The notes beneath the pieces are model-generated. The model searched no databases. It had not been told where the DNA came from and worked only from the letters and a program-made list of their open reading frames with translations. The position numbers and the translations under genes are program-made. Of a stretch of 64,000 bases of DNA, positions 8,049 to 16,503 are shown piece by piece. Source of the DNA: Achromobacter insolitus. Its GTDB lineage: Bacteria; Pseudomonadota; Gammaproteobacteria; Burkholderiales; Burkholderiaceae_B. Within the stretch, counting starts at the first letter, position 1; the number at the start of each line of letters is the position of its first letter. The DNA is taken from the NCBI RefSeq assembly GCF_002209555.1, contig NZ_NJIF01000002.1:496001-560000 (forward strand), in the 5' to 3' direction.

Positions 8049-8808
8049 TGCCGGCGCCAGCCTGCTGCGCCTGACGCAGCTGCGCAAGGCCTTTGACGCG
8101 GTGGTGGCGACCAATGGCGTGGACCTGGATGTGCGCGCGGGCGAGATCCACGCCATCATCGGCCCCAATGGCGCGGGCAAGTCCACCTTGATCGCGCAGA
8201 TCTGCGGCGAGATCCGCCCGGATTCCGGCACCATCCACCTGAACGGACAGGACGTGACGGCACTGCGCGCATTCGAGCGCGCGCGCCTGGGGCTGGGCCG
8301 CTCATTCCAGATCACTGAGCTCTGCCAGGAATACACGGCCCTGGAAAACGTGATCCTTTCGCGCATGCTCAAGGGCGGCCGCGCCTTTCAGGCCTGGTCC
8401 AACCCGCGCCATGACGCGGCGCTGAAGACCGAGGCCATGCGCTGGTTGGCGCACGTGGGTCTGGAAGACCGACGTCACGTGCGCTCGGCGGACCTGGCGC
8501 ATGGCGAAAAGCGGCAGCTGGAACTGGCGGTGGCACTAGCGCGTTCGCCGCAGCTGTTGCTGCTGGATGAGCCCATGGCCGGCATGGGGCCCGAGGAATC
8601 GGCGCGCATGACGCGGCTCTTGCAAGGCATGAAGGGCGACTACGGCATCCTGCTCGTGGAACACGACATGGACGCGGTATTCGCGCTGGCCGACCGCATC
8701 AGCGTGCTGGTGTACGGCCGCGTGGTGTTCAGCGGATCGCCCGAAGAAGTGCGCCGGCATCCGGAGGTGCGCGCGGCCTATCTGGGAGAAGAGCATGTTG
8801 AAGGTTGA
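8038..8808 (+). CDS. ABC transporter ATP-binding protein, LivG family
   Basis: Cytoplasmic ATPase of 256 residues. Walker A is GPNGAGKST near residue 42. A LivG-type Q-loop region reads GLGRSFQITELCQEYTALEN, the signature is LAHGEKRQLELA, and Walker B is LLLLDEPMAGM, followed by the switch histidine in LLVEHDMDAV. It pairs with LivF to drive the importer. I chose ATG 8038 because GGAG lies seven bases upstream; the frame extends upstream inside livM. The next gene overlaps its end by 14 bp. Confidence 0.92.
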   Translation: MPIDAGASLLRLTQLRKAFDAVVATNGVDLDVRAGEIHAIIGPNGAGKSTLIAQICGEIRPDSGTIHLNGQDVTALRAFERARLGLGRSFQITELCQEYTALENVILSRMLKGGRAFQAWSNPRHDAALKTEAMRWLAHVGLEDRRHVRSADLAHGEKRQLELAVALARSPQLLLLDEPMAGMGPEESARMTRLLQGMKGDYGILLVEHDMDAVFALADRISVLVYGRVVFSGSPEEVRRHPEVRAAYLGEEHVEG

Positions 8809-9487
8809 AGGGCTGACCGGCGGTTACGGCTCCAGCAAGGTCCTGTTCGGCATGTCGTTCGAGGCGAACGAAGGCGAGGTGATCTCGCTGATCGGGCGCA
8901 ACGGCATGGGCAAGACCACCACGATCAAGACCCTGATGGGCATGTTGCCCGCCACCGGAGGTGCAATGCAGTTCCGCGGCCGGACGCTGGGCCGGTCCGC
9001 GCCCAGCGGCGTGGCGCGGCTGGGCGTGGGGTTGGTGCCCGAAGGCCGGCGCGTGTTCGGTTCCCTGACGGTACAAGAAAACCTGGTGGCGACCGCGCGC
9101 GCCGCGCCGGGCGGGTGGGATCTGGAGCGCGTCTACGCCCTGTTTCCACGGTTAAAGGAACGCAGGGGGCAATCTTCGCGGACGCTGTCCGGCGGCGAGC
9201 AGCAGATGCTGGTCGTGGGCCGCGCGCTCATGACCAATCCCAAGCTCTTGATCCTGGACGAAGCGACCGAAGGGCTTGCGCCGTTGATCCGCCAGGAAAT
9301 CTGGCGCTGCCTGCGGGCGCTGAAAGCCGAGGGCCAGACCATACTTGTCATCGACAAGAACCTGCCTGAAATGGCGACGCTGGTGGACCGCCACTACATC
9401 GTCGACAAAGGCCGGGTAGCCTGGTCGGGGCAGCCCGGCGAGCTGTCCGCCCAGCCTGAGCTGGCGCAGCGCTACCTGGGCATATGA
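8795..9487 (+). CDS. ABC transporter ATP-binding protein, LivF family
   Basis: The second ATPase, 230 residues, as usual for LivF. Walker A is GRNGMGKTT near residue 34, the LivF-specific VPEGRRVFGSLTVQENL segment is present, the signature is LSGGEQQML, and Walker B is LLILDEATEGLAP. The switch position reads LVIDKN rather than the common histidine-containing sequence, a variant seen in some LivF-type proteins. It completes a five-gene importer (SBP, two permeases, two ATPases). About 75 bp separate it from the GntR gene; that gap contains a TAGAAT -10-like box (9507-9512). Confidence 0.92.
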   Translation: MLKVEGLTGGYGSSKVLFGMSFEANEGEVISLIGRNGMGKTTTIKTLMGMLPATGGAMQFRGRTLGRSAPSGVARLGVGLVPEGRRVFGSLTVQENLVATARAAPGGWDLERVYALFPRLKERRGQSSRTLSGGEQQMLVVGRALMTNPKLLILDEATEGLAPLIRQEIWRCLRALKAEGQTILVIDKNLPEMATLVDRHYIVDKGRVAWSGQPGELSAQPELAQRYLGI

Positions 9488-9564
9488 GCGGGCAAGAGGG
9501 CGCGAGTAGAATGGGCCGCCTGCGCGCGGATCGGCGCCTTGGCCGCTGACATCTGGAGACCATC

Positions 9565-10338
9565 TTGAAGCCTAGAATAAAAGCTTCCCGCCAGGACGAT
9601 CCCGGATCGGACGGGAGCGCCGGCGTGGAAGAAATCACGCTGTCCGAGCAGGTCTACCGCCTGCTGCGGCGCGACATCATGCGCGGCGCTTTTGCGCCGG
9701 GCCAGTCCCTGCGGCTGGAATTGCTGAAGCAGCGCTACGGCAGCAGTTTTTCGCCTATCCGCGAGGCGCTCAACCGGCTGCGCAGCGAACGCATGGTCAT
9801 CAGCACCACCTCGCGCGGCTTCAGCATCGCGCCCTTATCGGTCGAGGAAATGTGGGACGCCTGTGAAACGCGCATCCTGATCGACTGTGACGCCTTGCGC
9901 CGTTCGCTCGCCAATGCGGATGACGCCTGGGAAACGCGCCTGGTGGGCGCATACCACGCGCTGACCCTGGCCGCGCAGCGCGCCGACCAGGCCGCCGAAC
10001 CTTCGGAAGAACTGGAAGAACTGCTGGAGGCGCGCCACCTGGAGTTCCACCATGCGCTGATAGGCGCGTGCCGCTCCAACTGGTTGTTGGATCTTTCCAC
10101 CCAGCTCTACGCGCAGACCGAACGCTATCGCCGCCCCGCGCGGGCCGGCGCAACTGCTTACGGGCCGGAGCGCAACGTCGACGACGAGCACCGCCAGCTG
10201 CTGGACGCCGCGATTTCGCGCGACGTCGAAGGCTCGGTCGCCATGCTGGCCGCGCACTACCGCAAGACCGCGCAGTTCATCGAACGCATCATTTCCCAGC
10301 CCCAATCGCAGCCCAAACCGCAGGCCCGGCATGCATAA
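9565..10338 (+). CDS. GntR family transcriptional regulator, FCD type (TTG start)
   Basis: DNA-binding repressor or activator of 257 residues. An N-terminal winged helix (residues 20-90, with YRLLRRDIMRGAFAPGQSLRLE and SPIREALNRLRSE) is followed by an all-helical FCD ligand domain. The start codon is TTG at 9565 with GGAG six bases upstream. It lies inside the gentisate/ABC operon, so it probably controls this operon in response to the aromatic acid or a pathway intermediate; the effector is not shown by sequence. Its stop codon overlaps the next start. Confidence 0.87.
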   Translation: MKPRIKASRQDDPGSDGSAGVEEITLSEQVYRLLRRDIMRGAFAPGQSLRLELLKQRYGSSFSPIREALNRLRSERMVISTTSRGFSIAPLSVEEMWDACETRILIDCDALRRSLANADDAWETRLVGAYHALTLAAQRADQAAEPSEELEELLEARHLEFHHALIGACRSNWLLDLSTQLYAQTERYRRPARAGATAYGPERNVDDEHRQLLDAAISRDVEGSVAMLAAHYRKTAQFIERIISQPQSQPKPQARHA

Positions 10339-11215
10339 CCACGACATCGACCTTTTCTTCCCCACCATCGCCGAGCGCGAGGTGCAGTACAACGCGCGCG
10401 AATCGGTGCCTGATTTCGATGCCTGCGTGCGCCGCTATGCCGAGTCGTCTGCTCGCGTGCGCACGCGCCGTCCCGGCGTGCTGGACCTGCGCTACGGCAT
10501 GGGGCAGGACGAAAGACTGGACCTGTTCCTGCCGGCGGCCTCGCAGGCGCCGGCGCCGCTGTTCGTTTTCATCCACGGGGGCTACTGGCGCGCACAGCGC
10601 AAGGAAGACGCGCCCGTCATGGCCGAGGCCTTCAACGCCGCGGGCGCTGCCGTTGCCACCCTGGAATACACGCTCGTGCCCGAAGCGACGCTGGGCGAGG
10701 TTGTGCGGGAAGTGCGCTCCGCCGTGGCCTGGCTATACCGCAACGTGGCGGCCTATGGCGTGGACCCCAACCGGATCTACGTCAGCGGCAGCTCCGCGGG
10801 CGGGCATCTGGCGGGCATGCTGGTCGCGCCCGGCTGGACGGCGCGCTATGGCGTGCCCGACGATGTGATCAAGGGCACCTTGGCGCTCAGCGGGCTGTTC
10901 GATCTGCGGCCCTTGTGCGACATCCTGCCGAATACCTGGCTGCAACTGACGCCCGAACAGGCGGCGCACCAAAGCCCCATCTTCCACCTGCCCGAGCGCG
11001 CCGGCCCCATGTTGCTGGCGGTGGGTGGGTTGGAGACCCAGGGTTTCAAGAACCAGACCGCTGCGTACGAGGCCGCGTGGAACGCTGCCGGACTGACGTC
11101 CACCCGCATTCCCACGCCGCACTGCAACCACTTCGATCTGGTCAACGAACTGGAAGACCCGGATAGCGAGCTGACTCGCGCCACCCTGGCGATGATGGGG
11201 CTGGGCGCCAAGTGA
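10331..11215 (+). CDS. alpha/beta hydrolase, arylformamidase-like
   Basis: Serine hydrolase of 294 residues of the HSL/kynurenine-formamidase group. The oxyanion motif FIHGGYWR lies near residue 78, the nucleophile elbow GSSAGGH near residue 156, and a late HCNHFDLVNEL segment supplies the histidine. No signal peptide is present, so it is cytosolic. The start overlaps the GntR stop by 8 bp, making it part of the gentisate operon. Formamidase-type activity is the closest family match, but in this context it may hydrolyse an ester, amide or N-formyl precursor feeding gentisate. That role is inference. Confidence 0.8.
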   Translation: MHNHDIDLFFPTIAEREVQYNARESVPDFDACVRRYAESSARVRTRRPGVLDLRYGMGQDERLDLFLPAASQAPAPLFVFIHGGYWRAQRKEDAPVMAEAFNAAGAAVATLEYTLVPEATLGEVVREVRSAVAWLYRNVAAYGVDPNRIYVSGSSAGGHLAGMLVAPGWTARYGVPDDVIKGTLALSGLFDLRPLCDILPNTWLQLTPEQAAHQSPIFHLPERAGPMLLAVGGLETQGFKNQTAAYEAAWNAAGLTSTRIPTPHCNHFDLVNELEDPDSELTRATLAMMGLGAK

Positions 11216-11246
11216 ACGGCCGGCCGATGGCGTAAGCTTTACGTCC

Positions 11247-12161
11247 ATGGCCGACCTGAAACTCCTAGAAGACCTGATTGCCCTGGCGCAGACCGGCAGC
11301 TTCGTGCGTGCTGCCGAACTGCGCCATGTCACGCATCCTGCTTTCGGCCGGCGCATCCGCGCGCTGGAGGCGTGGGCAGGAGCGCCGCTGATCGAGCGCC
11401 AGCGCCTGCCCGTGGTGTTGACCGCCGAAGGCGAAGCCCTGCTGAAGACCGCTACGCAGGTGGTGGAGCAGATGGGGCAGGTGCGCCACCGCATCCGCAG
11501 CTTCGGCGCGGGCGGCGAGGCCGTGCTGCGCATTGCCACCGGCCGCAGCCTTGCCCGCACGCTGGTGGCGGACTGGATCGCGCGTTTGCGCCACCGGGCC
11601 CCAAAGGTCTTGACCGAGGGCACGCAGGTCGAGCTGTCCACCGGCATGATGCAGGACATGGCGGCTCGCCTGGAGCAAGGGCGGGTGGATTTGCTCTGCT
11701 GCTACGAGCACCCGGCCCTGTCCGTTCAGCTGAGCCCCGGGCGCTACCGCTATATGACCTTGGGCACGGACAAGCTGGTGCCCGTCAGCCAGGCAGACTC
11801 GCGTGGGCGTCCCCGCTATGTGTTGCAGGAAGGCGGTGCATCCGTGCCATTGATTACCTACGCGGGCGGTTTGGCTATGGAGCGTATCGTGGGAGATCGC
11901 CTGGAAGCCACGCCCTACGCCTTGACGCCGTTCCTGCGCAGCGACTCGCTGGATGCCGCGCACGGCGCGGTCGCCAAGGGCCTGGGGGTGGCCTGGCTGC
12001 CCTGGTCCATGGTGGCGGCGGATTGCAGGCGGGGCTCGCTGGCTGCGCTGGGCGGCCGCAGCGAGGAAATTGCCTTCGAGGTGCGTTTGTACCGGTCGCG
12101 GGCGCGCCTGGCCGACCTGGCTGAAGCGGCCTGGGAAGCCACCGCCAGCCGGAAGGCGTGA
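11247..12161 (+). CDS. LysR family transcriptional regulator
   Basis: LysR-type regulator of 304 residues. The winged helix is at residues 1-60 (LEDLIALAQTGSFVRAAELRHVTHPAFGRRIRALE), followed by the linker helix and a periplasmic-binding-type effector domain ending with GLGVAWLPWSM. It is on the same strand as, and 150 bp upstream of, a Bug-type binding protein gene. The gap carries two LysR-like T-N11-A dyads (12187-12222), so it probably regulates the following two genes. The ligand is unknown. The ATG at 11247 gives the normal N-terminal length. Confidence 0.85.
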   Translation: MADLKLLEDLIALAQTGSFVRAAELRHVTHPAFGRRIRALEAWAGAPLIERQRLPVVLTAEGEALLKTATQVVEQMGQVRHRIRSFGAGGEAVLRIATGRSLARTLVADWIARLRHRAPKVLTEGTQVELSTGMMQDMAARLEQGRVDLLCCYEHPALSVQLSPGRYRYMTLGTDKLVPVSQADSRGRPRYVLQEGGASVPLITYAGGLAMERIVGDRLEATPYALTPFLRSDSLDAAHGAVAKGLGVAWLPWSMVAADCRRGSLAALGGRSEEIAFEVRLYRSRARLADLAEAAWEATASRKA

Positions 12162-12186
12162 GATCCGGCTGGTAGGGGGCTCATCC

Positions 12187-12222
12187 GTGCTGAATCAGCA
12201 CCGTAATGTGTCGATTCAGCAC
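12187..12222. promoter_or_regulatory. tandem LysR-type T-N11-A dyads
   Basis: GTGCTGAATCAGCAC (12187-12201) is a perfect 7-bp dyad around one base. GTGTCGATTCAGCAC (12208-12222) is a near copy. The repeats are 21 bp apart centre to centre, two helical turns, so bound dimers would sit on one face. Each contains T-N11-A, the LysR signature. They lie between the LysR gene and the Bug gene. Confidence 0.65.
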
Positions 12223-12311
12223 GAGATATCCCTGGTGTACGTTCGAGAATAGCTCCCGAAACCTCGAATGAGACGGCGCCGCCGTCCACCACAGCACCCC
12301 AGGGAGAAACC

Positions 12312-13301
12312 ATGAAATCCGTCCTGCATCCGTTGCGTGGCGCGCTAGCCGCGCTCTGTGCCTTTTCCGCGCTAGCCGCGGCGCCTTCCGCGCACGCCGA
12401 GTATCCCGAACGCGCCGTCTCGCTGGTGGTTGGCTACCCGGCAGGCGGCAGCGTGGACCTGACGGCGCGCCTGTTTGGCGAGGAGCTGGCCAAGCGCCTG
12501 GGCCAAAGCGTGGTGGTCGAGAACGTGGGCGGCGCCGGCGGCACCATCGGCGCGCAGCGCGTGGCCCGCGCCGCGCCGGACGGCTACACCTTGCTGCTGG
12601 GCTCCACCAATGAAATGGTGATCGCCAGCATGATCAACAACGCGGTCAAGTACGACAGCGTCAAAGATTTCTCGCCACTGGGCGTGATTGCCTCGCAGCC
12701 GATGCTGCTGGCCGCCAGCAAGAACTCCGGCGTGAAGACCGCCGCGGAGTACCTGCAGAAACTGCGCGCGTCCGCGCCCGGAAGCTTCAACTATGGCTCC
12801 TCCGGCGTGGGCACCACGCTGCACCTGGCGGGCGAGATGATCAATCAGTCGACGGGCACGCGCGCCGAACATGTGCCGTACCGCGGCGTGGCGCCGCTGG
12901 TGACCGACCTGATGAGCGGCCAATTGGACTACGGCATGCTGGTGCTGTCCTCGGGCTTGCCGCAAGTGCGCGCCGACAAGATCGTGGCGCTGGGCGTTAC
13001 CGAGAAAAAGCGTTCGCCGGTGGCGCCGGACCTGCCCGCCCTGGCGGAAACACCGGGATTCGAATCCGTGGACATCAGCGTCTGGTTCGCGCTCTATGGT
13101 CCGGCCGGCTTGCCGGAACCTGTGGCCGCCAAGCTGCGCAGCGCGCTGGCCGACACGCTGAAGTCGGAGCAGTTCCGCGCCAAGATGCAGGAAGCCGGTG
13201 GCGTGCTGTCGCAGCCGGGCCTGGACCCGGCCGCCTACCAGGCAGAGGAAACCAAGAAGTACGGCGCGCTGGTCAAGGCCGCCAAGATCGAAGCCCAGTA
13301 A
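12312..13301 (+). CDS. Bug/TctC family tripartite tricarboxylate transporter binding protein
   Basis: Secreted periplasmic solute receptor of 329 residues, typical of the Bug family expanded in Bordetella and relatives. It has a signal peptide ending near SAHAEYP, then YPERAVSLVVGYPAGGSVDL, the VVVENVGGAGGTIGA segment and RAAPDGYTLLLG. These receptors bind carboxylates through water-bridged contacts. No TctA/TctB membrane subunits are encoded nearby, so it would work with a distant transporter or as a sensor. An AGGGAG ribosome site precedes the ATG. It is followed by a deacylase gene. Confidence 0.88.
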   Translation: MKSVLHPLRGALAALCAFSALAAAPSAHAEYPERAVSLVVGYPAGGSVDLTARLFGEELAKRLGQSVVVENVGGAGGTIGAQRVARAAPDGYTLLLGSTNEMVIASMINNAVKYDSVKDFSPLGVIASQPMLLAASKNSGVKTAAEYLQKLRASAPGSFNYGSSGVGTTLHLAGEMINQSTGTRAEHVPYRGVAPLVTDLMSGQLDYGMLVLSSGLPQVRADKIVALGVTEKKRSPVAPDLPALAETPGFESVDISVWFALYGPAGLPEPVAAKLRSALADTLKSEQFRAKMQEAGGVLSQPGLDPAAYQAEETKKYGALVKAAKIEAQ

Positions 13302-13351
13302 CGCGAAGCCCAACCATCGCAACACCCCAGCATCACAGCGGATAACTATTC

Positions 13352-14296
13352 ATGGAATTCAAGCTCCCCGTTCCCGACCTGAGCGCCGAACGCGCCGGCA
13401 ATACCGGCACTCCTGGCGTGTGGCATTTCGATTCAGGCCTTCCGGGGCGCGCACTGATGGTATCCGCGCTGGTGCATGGCAATGAGCTTTGCGGTGCCTG
13501 GGCGTTGAAGGACCTGCTGGCGGCGGGGCTGCGGCCGCGTCGCGGCAGCCTGACGCTGGCATTCTGCAACCTGGATGCATTCGACCGCTTCGACCACGCC
13601 AATCACGATGCGTCGCGCTTCGTTGCCGAGGACATGAACCGCGTCTGGAGCGCCGAACGCCTGGATAACCCCACGACGCCGGACCGCCGGCGCGGCGCGG
13701 AGCTGCGTCCCTGGGTGGAGCGCGCGGACTGGCTGCTGGACCTGCATTCCATGCATGAGCCCGGCGCGCCCCTGCTGCTCACGGGCATCCTGCCGCGCAA
13801 CATCGCGCTGGCGCGCCGCTTGAAAGCGCCGCAGCATGTGATCGTGGACGCGGGGCACAAGGACGGCGTGCGCATGCGGGATTTCGGCCAATTCGGCGAT
13901 CCGGCGCGGGAAGACGCTTGTGCCCTGTTGATCGAATGCGGCTTCCATGGCGAATTGGCTGCGCGTGACGTGGCGCGGGACATGGTGGCGCGCATGCTGG
14001 TGGAGTCGGGCGTGATCGACGCCGCGGATGTGCCGGCAGGCTGGCTGTTGCCGGACGCGGTGGACCAGCGCGTGCTGGAAGTCACGGACGCGGTGGTCGC
14101 GCCATCCATGGATTTGCGCTTCTCCGAGCCCTGGACCGGGCTGGAGACGCTCGAAAAAGCCGGTTCCACGCTGGGCTGGGCGGATGGCCAGCCCATCGTG
14201 ACGCCTTACGATCGGTGCACGCTGGTCATGCCGTCGCTGCGGCAGTTGAAGCCGGGCGTGACGGTGGTGCGGCTGGCGCGGGACTACGCCGGCTGA
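13352..14296 (+). CDS. succinylglutamate desuccinylase/aspartoacylase family protein
   Basis: Zinc-dependent deacylase of the AstE/AspA (M14-like) family, 314 residues. Zinc-ligand and catalytic motifs are SALVHGNELCG near residue 40, EDMNRVW near residue 90 and LDLHSMH near residue 126, with the catalytic glutamate likely in LLIECGFHG. It should hydrolyse an N-acyl amino acid or a similar amide in the cytosol. It lies 50 bp after the Bug receptor, suggesting the pair imports and deacylates one acylated compound. The exact substrate is unknown. The neighbouring lipocalin gene converges on it. Confidence 0.85.
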   Translation: MEFKLPVPDLSAERAGNTGTPGVWHFDSGLPGRALMVSALVHGNELCGAWALKDLLAAGLRPRRGSLTLAFCNLDAFDRFDHANHDASRFVAEDMNRVWSAERLDNPTTPDRRRGAELRPWVERADWLLDLHSMHEPGAPLLLTGILPRNIALARRLKAPQHVIVDAGHKDGVRMRDFGQFGDPAREDACALLIECGFHGELAARDVARDMVARMLVESGVIDAADVPAGWLLPDAVDQRVLEVTDAVVAPSMDLRFSEPWTGLETLEKAGSTLGWADGQPIVTPYDRCTLVMPSLRQLKPGVTVVRLARDYAG

Positions 14297-14297
14297 G

Positions 14298-14819
14298 TTA
14301 CTTCTGCGGGGTAAACCGCAGCTCGTCCAGCTGGTAGCCCTGGGCTTTGGCGGCGTCCAGGGCTTTGTCGAGTTCTTCCTTGGGCAGTTGCGGCGAGCGG
14401 GACAGGATCCACAAGTATTTCCTGTCCGGCGTGCCGACCACCGACCAACGGTATTCGGGATCCAGGCCGATCACCCAGTAATCGCCCTTGAACGGCTTGA
14501 AGAACGAGACTTCGAGCTTGGCGTTGTTGCTGCCTTCCACCACCGTGGCGGTGCCGGACGCGGAGTCGATGTCGCCGTCCTTGGTGCGGCAGCGATTGTT
14601 CACGCCGACCGTGCCGTCGGGATGCGCGGTGTATTCGGCGGTGGTGTCTCCCACGCAGTCGCGTTGGAAGAACATGGGGAAATTCGCGATCTCGTACCAC
14701 ATGCCGGCGTAGCGCTTCAGGTCCACCGATTCCACGGTCTGCATGGGCGGCGGCGCGGCATGGACTATCCCCGCCACGCTGGTGGCCAAGGCCAACAGGA
14801 ATGTTGCGGTGCGGCGCAT
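14298..14819 (-). CDS. bacterial lipocalin (Blc-like)
   Basis: Small beta-barrel lipid-binding protein of 173 residues. It has a cleavable signal peptide (cut near HAAPPP), then the lipocalin signature YAGMWYEIANFP near residue 38, and NNRCRTKDG and YLWILSRSP segments typical of Blc proteins. Unlike E. coli Blc it lacks a lipobox cysteine, so it is probably periplasmic rather than lipid-anchored. I chose ATG 14819 because AGGAGG lies upstream and the signal peptide begins there. Its stop is one base from the end of the convergent deacylase gene. Confidence 0.88.
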   Translation of the reverse strand: MRRTATFLLALATSVAGIVHAAPPPMQTVESVDLKRYAGMWYEIANFPMFFQRDCVGDTTAEYTAHPDGTVGVNNRCRTKDGDIDSASGTATVVEGSNNAKLEVSFFKPFKGDYWVIGLDPEYRWSVVGTPDRKYLWILSRSPQLPKEELDKALDAAKAQGYQLDELRFTPQK

Positions 14820-14899
14820 GGGGAAAACCTCCTGATGTGACAGAGCGGTCCGCGCCGCCCGCTGGCGGCCGGCGCGGATCAAAACCCTAACGATACGCC

Positions 14900-16471
14900 T
14901 TATTTGCGCGGGGCCTTCAACGCCGCGTGATAGCGGGCCACATAGGTATCGAAATCCTCGGTGTCCGATTGCTCCAGGCGTTGCTGTTCCGCCGTTGATT
15001 GCGCGGCGGCTTGCTGGTAGGCGGCCGCCAGGTCCGCGGGCAAGGCTTGCGCGCGCAGGGCGTCGGCGTGCTTGCGGCTGAGCTCGAGCGAATAGTCGTG
15101 GAATGACAGGCCGCTGTCGGAAAGCGAGGCCAGCAGACGGGCCGAAGGCGTGGATTCAGGCTGGTCCAGTTTGGCGCGTTGTGCTTGCAGGGCCTCGGCA
15201 TAGGCGCTGCCGCCCAGGGCCGAGTCATACAGCGCGGCGTAGGGGGCGATCTGGTCGAGCAGTTCGTGGCCCCATTGCGTCAGGCCGATGGGTTGGCCTT
15301 CGCGGTCCAGCATCAGGCCAGGCTTGCGGCCTTCCTTGACCACGGTCGAGAAGTTGTCGGCGCTGCGCTGGCAGTAGCCGTTGGCGGGGAAGAAGGGGCT
15401 GTCGGACGCGGTGCAGAACAGCAGGAAAGCATCGACGAAGCGGCTGGTGCGCGCATCGATGCCGACCGGCGAGTTCGGATCGATGTCCAGGCATCGGACT
15501 TCCACATATTGCACGCCGCGCTCGGCCAGTGCCGTGATCGGGCGTTCGCAGCGGCCGGTGGCGCGCTTGGGGCGGATGCTCGAGTAGTACTCGTTTTCGA
15601 TCTGCAGCACGTTGGTGTTCAGCTGGATCCATTCGCCGTCGCGATGGGTGCCAATCTTCTGGTAGTCGGGCCAGGGCTGGGTCACGGCGTCATACAGGCG
15701 GCCCAGGAACGTGTCCAGGTCGTTGTAGCAGAGCTTGAGCTGCGACTGCGCCTTGTTCTGGTAGCCCAGGTCGCTCATGCGCAGGCTGGTGGCGTGGGGA
15801 AGATAGAGCGTGCTGCCGTCCAGCTTTTGCAGCGGATGCTCGCGACCGCGCAGGAAGTCGCTGGATACCGCGGGGGCGGCGCCGAACAGATACATCAGCA
15901 GCCAGGAATAGCGCGTGAAGTTGCGGATCAGGCTGATGTAGCCCCGCGAGCGGCGGTCCTGCGCGCTGCCGGGCTGCGTGTCCAGCACGGACCACAGGTC
16001 TTCGGCCAGCGAGAAGTTGTAGTGCACGCCGGCGATGCACTGCATCGTCTTGCCGTAACGCACGGCCAGGCCGCGTCGGTAAACGTGCTTGAGCATGCCG
16101 GTGTTGGACTTGCCGTACCAGGCGATGGGAATGTCGGCTTCGTCCGGGAGCGTGGCGGGCATGGACTGATTCCAGATCAGTTCATGGTCCAGCACGCTGT
16201 AGACGTGGCGGTGGGTGTTGGTCAGTTCAGCCAGCAGCGCATCCACGTCCTTGTGGGTGCCCGTGATCAGTTCGAGCAGGGATTCGGAATAATCGGTGGT
16301 GACGTGTTCGTTGGTCAGCGCCGATCCCAGGCCGGCAGGGTGCGGCTTGCGGGACAGGACGCCTTGTTCGTCCACGCGCAGGCCTTCCTTTTCGATGCCC
16401 CGCAGGGTTTGGGTCAGCAGCGATCGGTTGGCCTCCAGGCGGGAGAGGCGGTTGGCGGCGGTATCGGTCAC
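14900..16471 (-). CDS. gshA: glutamate-cysteine ligase
   Basis: Catalyses ATP-dependent formation of gamma-glutamylcysteine, the first step of glutathione synthesis, in the cytosol. The protein has 523 residues, normal for the proteobacterial class I enzyme. Family segments are LRGIEKEGLRV near residue 20, TDYSESLLELIT, CIAGVHYNFS, and YVEVRCLDIDP with downstream ANGYCQRSADNFSTVV. I use the GTG at 16471, preceded by GAGAAG, because the open frame upstream is arginine- and proline-rich and overlaps the next gene. It is 32 bp downstream of a hydrolase gene on the same strand. Confidence 0.93.
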   Translation of the reverse strand: MTDTAANRLSRLEANRSLLTQTLRGIEKEGLRVDEQGVLSRKPHPAGLGSALTNEHVTTDYSESLLELITGTHKDVDALLAELTNTHRHVYSVLDHELIWNQSMPATLPDEADIPIAWYGKSNTGMLKHVYRRGLAVRYGKTMQCIAGVHYNFSLAEDLWSVLDTQPGSAQDRRSRGYISLIRNFTRYSWLLMYLFGAAPAVSSDFLRGREHPLQKLDGSTLYLPHATSLRMSDLGYQNKAQSQLKLCYNDLDTFLGRLYDAVTQPWPDYQKIGTHRDGEWIQLNTNVLQIENEYYSSIRPKRATGRCERPITALAERGVQYVEVRCLDIDPNSPVGIDARTSRFVDAFLLFCTASDSPFFPANGYCQRSADNFSTVVKEGRKPGLMLDREGQPIGLTQWGHELLDQIAPYAALYDSALGGSAYAEALQAQRAKLDQPESTPSARLLASLSDSGLSFHDYSLELSRKHADALRAQALPADLAAAYQQAAAQSTAEQQRLEQSDTEDFDTYVARYHAALKAPRK

Positions 16472-16503
16472 GGGTTCTTCTCGTTTGGGTCTGTCGCCGG
16501 ATT

